Shown here in pieces: positions 8,218-13,415 of a stretch of DNA of 13,415 nucleotides. The stretch comes from an uncultured Deferribacteraceae bacterium (lineage in GTDB: Bacteria > Chrysiogenota > Deferribacteres > CAMZNJ01), in assembly GCA_947313855.1 (NCBI GenBank), contig CAMZNS010000020.1, positions 1 to 13,415 on the forward strand. The letters run 5' to 3'. The position numbers and the translations under genes were made by a program. The first letter of the stretch is position 1. Every line of letters starts with the position of its first letter. The notes under the pieces were generated by a model, which saw only the letters and a program-made list of their open reading frames with translations, was not told where the DNA came from and made no database searches.

Positions 8218-8943
8218 CTATTTTTTACTAACTTTGACCTTAGCTGGTCGTACAACTCGACCGTTGAGTGTGTACCCTGTTTGCAGGGTTCCCGATACGG
8301 TGTTGTCGTCCAGCTCTGGGTTGAGCTCTAGCATTAGCCCTTCGTGGAAATTCGGGTCGAATGGTGTTCCTATGGGCGTTTCGATGGGTTCCACACCATG
8401 TTTTGCTAACGTGGTGACGAGCTGTTTGAGGGTAATGGCAACGCCATCGGCGAACGACGATATGTTTGACTTTGTCCCTTCGTCGGACTGTTCGGGGGCG
8501 TTGTCGGCACTCGTAGCGTTGTCGGGGGCGTTGTCGGCACTCGTAGCGTTGTGCGTTTTGAGGTGTGCCAAGGCAAGCTCCAAGTTGTCGATTACGGGTA
8601 GCAGGTCAACCAGTATGGCCTTGTTGGCAAACATTATTCCGTCCAGCTTATCTTTGGTGGCACGGTTTTGTGCGTTTTCCGCGTCAGCCCTTGCACGTAA
8701 AACGTTGTCGTGTGCTGTTTCGAGTAGCACTTTGAGTCGGTCTATCTCCCCTTGCAGTTTGAGGGTGTTCCCCTCGCCAGCGTTATCGTCGCCAGTGTTA
8801 GCCGTTGGCATGTCCGCCTCCGTTACCGCAGGTTCAAGGGATTGTTCAAGGGCTTCCCCTTCTGTAGTATTAAGTTCGATGGGTTCCCCCTTATGGGATG
8901 TATCTTTTGTCGATTTTTTCTCTTTCCCCGATGTTGTTCCCAT
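8218..8943 (-). CDS. grpE: GrpE nucleotide exchange factor
   Basis: The nucleotide exchange factor for DnaK, acting as a cytoplasmic dimer, 241 residues (family about 170-210). The acidic low-complexity N-terminus (1-60) is followed by the long coiled-coil helix (about 60-110, with RADAENAQNRATKDK), LVDLLPVIDNLELAL (111-125), and the C-terminal beta domain with HGVEPI, FDPNFHEG (195-202) and the family-ending GYTLNGRVVRPAKVKVSK. The extra length comes partly from an insert of about 25 residues (132-156) between the helical region and the beta domain, which contains a 10-residue tandem duplication (NATSADNAP twice). SD GGAGG stands 7 nt before ATG8943. It is 39 bp behind hrcA and 73 bp ahead of dnaK. 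Confidence 0.96.
   Translation of the reverse strand: MGTTSGKEKKSTKDTSHKGEPIELNTTEGEALEQSLEPAVTEADMPTANTGDDNAGEGNTLKLQGEIDRLKVLLETAHDNVLRARADAENAQNRATKDKLDGIMFANKAILVDLLPVIDNLELALAHLKTHNATSADNAPDNATSADNAPEQSDEGTKSNISSFADGVAITLKQLVTTLAKHGVEPIETPIGTPFDPNFHEGLMLELNPELDDNTVSGTLQTGYTLNGRVVRPAKVKVSKK
8491..8550. repeat. 30-bp tandem duplication inside grpE
   Basis: 8491-8520 and 8521-8550 are identical except for the first base. The unit is 30 bp, so it adds ten in-frame residues (NATSADNAP plus D or E) to a flexible linker of GrpE. The near identity suggests a recent duplication. Confidence 0.93.
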
Positions 8944-8982
8944 GTTTACTCCTCCGTAAATATATTCTACTTATTTTATGTT

Positions 8983-10092
8983 TTATTTATCGTTGTTATC
9001 TTCTTTGTTTTCTTTGTTTAATGCTTGTGTAATCAGTCGGGCGGTTCTGTTTAAGATAGGAACAATGGCGGCATAATCCATACGTTTGGGTCCAACAACC
9101 CCCACAAAACCTAGATTTTTGCCCTGCCTTTCCCCACCGTACCCTTTGATAATAACTCCGTACTCGTTCAGAAATTCCACAACTTCAGCATCAGGCTCCA
9201 GCCCTTTGATAACCTCGTTGCCGATGAATATTTGCACACCATCGCTATGAATACACTGATCGATAATATGTTTTGTAATGTACTTTTGTGCGATGGAGGT
9301 GAAGAAGGCGGTGAGTTTTTCAGGGTTGTTGAATTCCGGTTGGTCGAACATATTTTCCCGCCCCGAAATAATTAGTTCGCCGCTACTGTCCCCATCACTA
9401 TCGATATAAATATTGCTACCTGAAAGCCCCTGCTGTACCAGTTGCAAAGCCTCTTCCATCTCACGGAGCACCCCTTCCCCTTTGATTATTTCCGTCTCCA
9501 GCGAGTCGCGTATCTCTAAAAGAGTTCTGTTTGCGAAATTCTCGTTAAGAAAAGCTGCCACGTCATCGAGAAGACTCATTTTTATCCGTTTGTCCATGTT
9601 GAAGAGGGTATTGTGGATGTAGCCAGATTTCGTAACAATTACTGCTAGAATCGTATTCCCCTGCACCGGCAAAAATTTGATACTCTGAAGTGCCATCTCT
9701 TGGAGTTTCGGTGCAGCAACAAAGCAGGTGGCATGTGTTAGGTTTGCCATATATTTTGTTGCGTGTTGCAGTAGTGTGTTCACCGACTTGTCTTCCAGAT
9801 TGAGTAGGGACTCCAACACCGGAATAGCAGTATCCATAGTTTCCGCGGTAAGGCTGATGCAGTTATCGACGTAGTAACGGAAACCTTCGTCGGTGGGGAT
9901 TCTGCCAGCAGAAATATGTGGCGACGATATGTAGCACATCTCCTCCAAGTCGCTCATGATGTTGCGAATAGTTGCGGGGCTGAGCCCTACCGCCTTGGCG
10001 ATAAACCTACTGCCCACAGGTTCGCTACTGCCGAGGTGTTCCTCGACAACCATCTTCAATACTAAGTTTTCCCGCTCTGTTAACTTACCCAT
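8983..10092 (-). CDS. hrcA: Heat-inducible transcription repressor HrcA
   Basis: HrcA represses class I heat-shock genes by binding CIRCE, and its folding depends on GroEL. The N-terminal winged helix is clear: LTERENLVLKMVVEEHL, EPVGSR (24-29), LSPATIRNIMSDLEE (37-51), SAGRIPTDEGFRYYVD (61-76). The C-terminal part shows GYGGERQGKNLGFVGVVGPKRMDYAAIVP, the family's ending with GPKRMDY. Length from this start is 369 residues (family about 340-350). Two ATGs are possible, 10092 and 10122 (which adds MFGSLDATTT). 10092 fits the family N-terminus, but neither has a good ribosome binding site, so the start is uncertain. It is the first gene of the operon, with a CIRCE and promoter about 110-140 bp upstream, so it is autoregulated. 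Confidence 0.95.
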   Translation of the reverse strand: MGKLTERENLVLKMVVEEHLGSSEPVGSRFIAKAVGLSPATIRNIMSDLEEMCYISSPHISAGRIPTDEGFRYYVDNCISLTAETMDTAIPVLESLLNLEDKSVNTLLQHATKYMANLTHATCFVAAPKLQEMALQSIKFLPVQGNTILAVIVTKSGYIHNTLFNMDKRIKMSLLDDVAAFLNENFANRTLLEIRDSLETEIIKGEGVLREMEEALQLVQQGLSGSNIYIDSDGDSSGELIISGRENMFDQPEFNNPEKLTAFFTSIAQKYITKHIIDQCIHSDGVQIFIGNEVIKGLEPDAEVVEFLNEYGVIIKGYGGERQGKNLGFVGVVGPKRMDYAAIVPILNRTARLITQALNKENKEDNNDK

Positions 10093-10198
10093 GGTTGTGG
10101 TTGCATCCAGACTCCCGAACATTTGTGGAGTTGCTGTTTCCTTGTTGTATGTTTGGCGTGTATGCTGAGTGCGTTGCAGCCTGTTGCGAGCAGCCCAG

Positions 10199-10251
10199 CC
10201 TAACCGTTATGTTAGCACTCAGCCCTTATGAGTGCTAACATAACGGTTAGG
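10199..10251. repeat. 53-bp perfect palindrome enclosing CIRCE
   Basis: The arms at 10199-10220 and 10230-10251 are perfect reverse complements over 22 bp around a 9-bp centre. The inner 9 bp of each arm are the CIRCE half-sites. The outer 13 bp (CCTAACCGTTATG and its complement) extend the symmetry well beyond a normal CIRCE. Confidence 0.97.
10212..10238 (-). promoter_or_regulatory. CIRCE operator (HrcA binding site)
   Basis: TTAGCACTC (10212-10220), 9 bp, GAGTGCTAA (10230-10238) is an exact match to the consensus CIRCE inverted repeat. It overlaps the -10 box and expected start site of hrcA, which is where HrcA would block transcription of hrcA-grpE-dnaK. Confidence 0.98.
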
Positions 10252-10265
10252 TTCATTTTTGTCAA
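10237..10265 (-). promoter_or_regulatory. Sigma-70 promoter of hrcA-grpE-dnaK
   Basis: On the minus strand, TTGACA (10260-10265), a 17-bp spacer and TATGTT (10237-10242). The -10 box overlaps the edge of CIRCE, so operator and promoter are interlocked. This is the housekeeping-promoter-plus-CIRCE design, not a sigma-32-type promoter. Confidence 0.88.
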
Positions 10266-10495
10266 GTTATTTTTTCGTCATAACCGCAATAATTCGGTGA
10301 CACTCCATGTTAGTTCCTGCTCTCTAACCCCTACCCGCCGTGCTACCCCCCCCTTTTTGGCAGAAATAAATACGGGCATAAATATTGATAGTAACAATTA
10401 ATATAATTAGTGTGTTTTAAGTTGTAAGATGTGGTATTATTTTTGTTGTACAACTTCTTAGACTTGGCATAAAGTCCAAAACATTTTTTCACCTT

Positions 10496-10500
10496 GGAGG
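10496..10500 (+). promoter_or_regulatory. Shine-Dalgarno GGAGG deciding the lgt start
   Basis: GGAGG lies 8 nt before ATG10509. The alternative start TTG10494 would put the ribosome binding site inside the coding sequence, so 10509 is preferred. Confidence 0.85.
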
Positions 10501-10508
10501 CTGATCCC

Positions 10509-11471
10509 ATGTTCCCTGTTCTGTTTAGTATTGGACCACTGGATATTCGCACTTATTCCCTCATGTACATTATTGCCATTATGTTGGCAATTGTCGTAAT
10601 CCCTCGTCGCCTTGCCAATCTTGGTTATTCCCGCGGTATGATTGAGAACGCAATTATGGTTACATTTTTTTCTGCCATTGCGGGTGCACGCCTTTATTAC
10701 GTTGTGTTTTCGTGGGATAGTTACGCGGGCAACCCCCTTTCTGCCTTTGCTATTTGGCAGGGTGGTCTAGCTATCCATGGTGGTATTCTTGGTGGTGTTG
10801 TGGGGTTATATTTTTACGCCAAGAGGGTGGGTCTTCCGTTTTTTGTTGCGAGCGATGTTGCCGTGCCGTTGCTTATTTTCGGTCAAACCATCGGACGAAT
10901 TGGTAATTTTGCTAATGGCGAGGCGGGTGGCGTGCCTACTTATACCCCTTTGAGCGTAATTTTCAGTTGGGGCAACCATTTCCCTGAGTTTTGGGCATCA
11001 GCTTTGCAGACGTATTCGGGTATTGCACAGCAATCGGGTGTGCCCGTGGAGCAGGTTATTGGCAGTGGTGTTGCTCGTGCTGGCGAGCTTTCTGTGATGT
11101 TTCAGGGACAGCTCTACGCTTTGAAGGAGTATGTAACATGGGGTATTTCGTTCCCTCCCGGCACGGCGATTTATAGTGAGTTCAACGCCCTCCCCGTGCA
11201 CCCCACATTTTTTTACGAGATGATTTTGAGCGTCATTACTTTAGTGATTGTGCTGTATTTTTGGCGTAAGAATATGCACATGGGGTCGGGGCTCATTACT
11301 GCAATTTACGGTATTGCTTACGGTTTAAACCGTGGCTTCATCACGTTTTTCCGTGCCGATGATTTAATGATTGGGTTTATTCGTGCTCCCCACTTGGCGT
11401 CGTTGGTGATGATAGTTGCGGCTGTGGCAATCCTTGCGTACTACACAAGGGGCTACTACAAGAGGGGATAG
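10509..11471 (+). CDS. lgt: Prolipoprotein diacylglyceryl transferase
   Basis: Lgt transfers diacylglycerol from phosphatidylglycerol to the lipobox Cys of prelipoproteins in the inner membrane, the first step of lipoprotein maturation. It has 320 residues and about seven hydrophobic segments. Key motifs: GGLAIHGGILGG (85-96, His90), the Lgt signature GRIGNFANGEAGG (129-141, with R130, N133, N136, E138), LPVHPTFFYE (228-237) and YGLNRGFITFFRADD (271-285, R275 and R282). It is slightly longer than the E. coli enzyme because of a loop of about 45 residues (160-205) between the signature and the HPTFFYE motif. It is divergent from hrcA. A duplicated 20-bp element and the tRNA terminator follow. 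Its presence implies a lipoprotein-making cell envelope. Confidence 0.97.
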   Translation: MFPVLFSIGPLDIRTYSLMYIIAIMLAIVVIPRRLANLGYSRGMIENAIMVTFFSAIAGARLYYVVFSWDSYAGNPLSAFAIWQGGLAIHGGILGGVVGLYFYAKRVGLPFFVASDVAVPLLIFGQTIGRIGNFANGEAGGVPTYTPLSVIFSWGNHFPEFWASALQTYSGIAQQSGVPVEQVIGSGVARAGELSVMFQGQLYALKEYVTWGISFPPGTAIYSEFNALPVHPTFFYEMILSVITLVIVLYFWRKNMHMGSGLITAIYGIAYGLNRGFITFFRADDLMIGFIRAPHLASLVMIVAAVAILAYYTRGYYKRG

Positions 11472-11477
11472 GTATAG

Positions 11478-11520
11478 GTGCGTTACGTGCGTGCGTGGTA
11501 GTGCGTTACGTGCGTGCGTG
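11478..11520 (+). repeat. 20-bp direct repeat (23-bp period) after lgt
   Basis: GTGCGTTACGTGCGTGCGTG occurs at 11478-11497 and 11501-11520, separated by GTA. It starts 6 bp after the lgt stop and is internally CGTG-rich. It is non-coding and the period is not a multiple of three. Confidence 0.9.
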
Positions 11521-11559
11521 AAAATTTGGGGAATTGACGAAATAAAGTGGTAATAAAAA

Positions 11560-11620
11560 TGGGTGGAGAATCGTAGCGGGGCATGGTTAATAAACCACAA
11601 TCCGTACGATACTCCACCCA
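11560..11620 (-). terminator. Long hairpin downstream of tRNA-Leu, between it and lgt
   Basis: The arms at 11560-11575 and 11605-11620 pair over 16 bp with one mismatch. A second small stem (TGGTT/AACCA) sits in the loop. On the minus strand the stem is followed by ATTTTTATTA, so it reads as the terminator of the tRNA, 10 nt past its 3' end. In the plus direction, serving lgt, the trailing sequence is T-poor. Confidence 0.75.
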
Positions 11621-11630
11621 TAAATAAGAA

Positions 11631-11716
11631 TGCCGAAGAGGGGACTTGAACCCCTACGGGAGATTAATCCCACTGGATCCTTAGTCCAGCTCGTCTACCA
11701 GTTCCGACACTTCGGC
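11631..11716 (-). tRNA. tRNA-Leu, anticodon AAG
   Basis: 86 nt, class II tRNA on the minus strand. The acceptor stem GCCGAAG/CTTCGGC is perfect with discriminator A73. The D-arm contains CTGGTAGAC. The anticodon stem CTGGA/TCCAG is perfect with loop CTAAGGA, placing AAG at 34-36 and G37. The long variable arm has GGGA/TCCC, and the T-arm is AGGGG-TTCAAGT-CCCCT. The CCA tail is not encoded (TTC follows A73), so it must be added enzymatically. The anticodon would read CUU, and also CUC and CUA if A34 is deaminated to inosine. Confidence 0.96.
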
Positions 11717-11727
11717 TACCAGCTAAC

Positions 11728-11757
11728 ATTATACGCACAAACAGATCTGTTTGTCAA
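11728..11757 (-). promoter_or_regulatory. Consensus sigma-70 promoter of tRNA-Leu
   Basis: On the minus strand, TTGACA (11752-11757), an 18-bp spacer and TATAAT (11728-11733), both exact consensus boxes, 11 bp upstream of the tRNA 5' end. Confidence 0.9.
11737..11754. promoter_or_regulatory. 18-bp perfect palindrome in the tRNA-Leu promoter spacer
   Basis: ACAAACAGA-TCTGTTTGT is a perfect 9+9 palindrome lying almost entirely between the -10 and -35 boxes and overlapping the inner 3 bp of the -35 box. It looks like an operator for a dimeric DNA-binding protein, but none can be named. Confidence 0.45.
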
Positions 11758-11797
11758 GAAGTTATCCACCTCAGTAGCAAAGAAATTTTACGCAACG

Positions 11798-12247
11798 CCA
11801 CACGACCACGCCACACGACCACGCTACACGGCAACGCCACACGACCACGCTACACGACCACGCCACACGACCACGCCACACGACCACGCCACACGACCAC
11901 GCCACACGACCACGCCACACGACCACGCCACACGACCACGCCACACGACCACGCTACACGACCACGCCACCCGACCACGCCACACGCCCACGCCACCCCG
12001 CCACGGCACCCCCCCCCACACGACCCCCACCAACCCACCCCCCGTCACCCCGCCCCCCGCCCGCGCCACACGCCCACGCCACACGACCACGCCACACGCC
12101 CCCGCCACACGACCACGCCCCACGACCACGCCACACGACCACGCCACACGACCACGCCACACGACCACGCTACACGACCACGCCACACGACCACGCCACA
12201 CGACCACGCCACACGGCAACGCTACACGACCACGCTACACGGCAACA
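11798..12247 (+). repeat. 13-bp minisatellite, over 30 units, with degenerate centre
   Basis: The main unit is CCACACGACCACG, with CTACACGACCACG and C[CT]ACACGGCAACG variants. About 16 regular units run from 11798, then an irregular C-rich stretch (about 11967-12065), then about 14 regular units from 12066. The last unit, CTACACGGCAACA at 12235, is the 3' end of the Ppx/GppA-family gene (Val-Ala-Val-stop on the minus strand). Open frames through it on both strands are by-products. This fills the gap of over 450 bp between the tRNA promoter and the Ppx gene. Confidence 0.95.
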
Positions 12248-13263
12248 ACAAGTCCCTCTTTCAACCCGCAAGGGGAGTACACCACCTGACTTACTCCCAA
12301 ATGCTTCACAATATTTAACAGTAGGATACAACCAGCAAGTGCTGTGTCTTGTTTGCCGGGTGCGAGTCCCGGTATTTTTGTACGCTTGCTGTACGGTGTA
12401 CGCAGTATCTTCTGAAAAATACCTTCAATGTCCGACACTTCGAGGAGTGTTGCTTGGTGATGGTTGTGCGTTCCCCGTTTGTATATGGACGTGATGGTGG
12501 CGATTGTTCCTGCCGTTACCACAAGGTTGTGAGGTTCCTCGGCAAACATTTCACTGCCATACAGACTGCTAAGTTCGTGTTCGATGTATTGTTGCACCCT
12601 CTCCAAGGGGAAGGTTTTGCAGTGTTCATGCATGTTGAAAATATTGGACAGCTGTACTGAGCCGATATGTTGACTAGTGGTTTCTTCGAAATGGTTGCCA
12701 ACTGTGGACGTAAACTCTGTGGAGCCGCCACCGATGTCCACAATAATATTTTTTATGCCGGGTGCAAACATCTCTGGTATGAATGAGATTATGCCGTTAG
12801 CGGTGTACAAGGCTTCGTCTTCGGGGGAGATGACGTCTATTTTGATACCTGTTTCGGTGTAGACAAGGTCGATAAAGTTGGTGGCATCGTGGGCATTGCG
12901 TAGTGCTGCTGTTGCCACGGTGCGAGTATTTTCCTCTTTACAGTTGTGGTATTGCAGTAGGGTGGCGATGGAGCGGAACGCTTCAAGCGACTTGTCCACA
13001 GACCGTTTCGACAGTCGCCCTGTTTCGTTGAGCCCTGCACCAAGCTTGGTTACGTAGGTGGCAAAGTAGATCTGCTCCACGATTGTGTTTACGTTATTGA
13101 CGATGCCAACGCCTGAGATGAGTAGTTTGATGCTACTGGATCCAACATCGATGGCACCGCGAATGGTCATGTTGGTGTTGGCGTGCGTGTTGGCGTGCGT
13201 GTTGGCGAGCGTGTTGGCGAGAGTATTGCTGTGTTTGGCAAGGTTGTTCCCCTTCGTTACCAT
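12235..13263 (-). CDS. Ppx/GppA phosphatase family protein (short form)
   Basis: A cytoplasmic ASKHA-fold protein of the exopolyphosphatase/pppGpp phosphohydrolase family, 342 residues. It corresponds to the N-terminal catalytic domains only; the HD-like C-terminal part of E. coli Ppx/GppA (about 500 residues) is absent. Motifs: AIDVGSSSIKLLI (37-49), TVATAALRNA (115-124), VISPEDEA (144-151, normally SGxEEA; the acidic residues are kept but Gly is Pro), VDIGGGSTEF (175-184), AGTIATI (251-257), PGLAPGKQDTALAG (298-311) and SPCGLKEGLV (330-339). Whether it degrades polyphosphate or pppGpp cannot be told. Start: the family N-terminus corresponds to M32 (13170), which lacks a Shine-Dalgarno. ATG13263 has AGGGGG 11 nt upstream, and the region between holds an in-frame 12-bp repeat, so 13263 is preferred. 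The stop codon lies in the last unit of the 13-bp array. Confidence 0.88.
   Translation of the reverse strand: MVTKGNNLAKHSNTLANTLANTHANTHANTNMTIRGAIDVGSSSIKLLISGVGIVNNVNTIVEQIYFATYVTKLGAGLNETGRLSKRSVDKSLEAFRSIATLLQYHNCKEENTRTVATAALRNAHDATNFIDLVYTETGIKIDVISPEDEALYTANGIISFIPEMFAPGIKNIIVDIGGGSTEFTSTVGNHFEETTSQHIGSVQLSNIFNMHEHCKTFPLERVQQYIEHELSSLYGSEMFAEEPHNLVVTAGTIATITSIYKRGTHNHHQATLLEVSDIEGIFQKILRTPYSKRTKIPGLAPGKQDTALAGCILLLNIVKHLGVSQVVYSPCGLKEGLVVAV
13177..13224 (-). repeat. 12-bp repeat encoding Asn-Thr-(Leu/His)-Ala, 4 units
   Basis: There are four 12-bp units (+ strand GTTGGCGTGCGT twice, GTTGGCGAGCGT, GTTGGCGAGAGT) giving NTLA-NTLA-NTHA-NTHA in the N-terminal extension of the Ppx/GppA-family protein. 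The period is a multiple of three, consistent with being translated. Confidence 0.9.
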
Positions 13264-13274
13264 TGCGAATAGTG

Positions 13275-13280
13275 CCCCCT
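13275..13280 (-). promoter_or_regulatory. Weak Shine-Dalgarno for the Ppx/GppA-family gene
   Basis: AGGGGG on the minus strand, 11 nt from ATG13263, wedged between the start codon and the 7-bp array. The spacing is long, so initiation is probably weak. Confidence 0.4.
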
Positions 13281-13415
13281 GTTTGGTGTTTGGTGTTTGG
13301 TGTTTGGTGTTTGGTGTTTGGTGTTTGGTGTTTGGTGTTTGGTGTTTGGTGTTTGGTGTTTGGTGTTTGGTGTTTGGTGTTTGGTGTTTGGTGTTTGGTG
13401 TTTGGTGTTTGGTGT
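13281..13415 (+). repeat. 7-bp microsatellite at the right edge, at least 19 units
   Basis: GTTTGGT is repeated perfectly for 135 bp to the window end (ACCAAAC on the minus strand). It occupies the position where the promoter of the Ppx/GppA-family gene should be. Its full length is unknown. Confidence 0.97.

Larger units (their letters stand above)
10093..10508. other. Divergent hrcA/lgt intergenic region
   Basis: This is the control region between hrcA (minus) and lgt (plus). It holds the hrcA 5' leader (about 10123-10230), the CIRCE palindrome (10199-10251) and the hrcA promoter. From 10266 to about 10490 it is AT-rich towards lgt, with isolated -10-like hexamers (TATAAT at 10402-10407, TATTAT at 10435-10440) but no convincing -35 partner. 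No further gene was found. Confidence 0.7.

Noticed and set aside
8234-8959. Plus-strand open frame of 241 codons opposite grpE
   Set aside because: It is a shadow of grpE on the other strand; grpE has full family motifs and a ribosome binding site.
11762-11770. DnaA-box-like sequence TTATCCACC near the tRNA promoter
   Set aside because: It is a single imperfect site with no cluster, no AT-rich unwinding region and no origin-linked genes.
11798-12247. CRISPR array
   Set aside because: The 13-bp units are directly adjacent with no unique spacers, and no cas genes are near.
11630-12289. Long plus-strand open frame (219 codons) and minus-strand frames across the 13-bp array
   Set aside because: They start inside the tRNA or the array, and the array lacks stop codons only because of its composition. 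No ribosome binding site or non-repeat domain is present.
13281-13415. Telomere-like or linear replicon end (TTTGGTG repeats)
   Set aside because: The repeat resembles eukaryotic telomeres only superficially. The surroundings are bacterial, and other unrelated arrays in the window show the same behaviour without a DNA end.

Overview
The window is bacterial and probably diderm. It holds a gene with a secretion signal and beta-barrel-like sequence, plus housekeeping genes: a CIRCE-controlled hrcA-grpE-dnaK heat-shock operon, a glpF-glpK glycerol operon, lgt, cutC, a MetC-type C-S lyase, a short Ppx/GppA-family gene and one tRNA-Leu. HrcA, the beta-barrel protein, glycerol uptake and CutC would fit a spirochaete or a similar diderm, but the phylum cannot be fixed from the sequence alone.

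Layout. (1) 2-1105 (+): secreted or outer-membrane beta-barrel-like protein, 5'-truncated by the window edge inside a 63-bp tandem repeat. (2) 1172-2593 (+): MetC-like PLP enzyme carrying a 52-residue Ala-Gly/Ala-Asp insert. (3) 2594-2837: 10-bp arrays and a duplicated metC tail, between convergent metC and cutC. (4) 2838-3566 (-): cutC. (5) 3712-6011 (-): glpF-glpK operon with a near-consensus promoter and a flanking inverted repeat. (6) 6270-10092 (-): hrcA-grpE-dnaK operon with a strong terminator after dnaK and, upstream of hrcA, a perfect CIRCE inside a larger palindrome. (7) 10509-11471 (+): lgt. (8) 11631-11716 (-): tRNA-Leu with anticodon AAG, its own consensus promoter and a terminator hairpin. 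(9) 11798-12247: a 13-bp minisatellite abutting the stop codon of (10) a Ppx/GppA-family gene, 12235-13263 (-), whose upstream region is a 7-bp array running off the window.

The most striking property is the density and variety of tandem repeats. There are about ten unrelated arrays in 13.4 kb, each with its own unit, mostly at gene ends or in loops and linkers. Units inside reading frames are all multiples of three (63, 6, 30, 12 bp). Units outside are not (10, 13, 7, 23, 11 bp). Two intergenic arrays look seeded from the last codons of the adjacent gene. The window starts and ends inside repeats, as a short-read contig broken at repeats would. Base changes within the arrays lean strongly toward C on the + strand, so part of the degeneracy may be technical.

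No defence system, CRISPR array, insertion sequence or prophage was seen.
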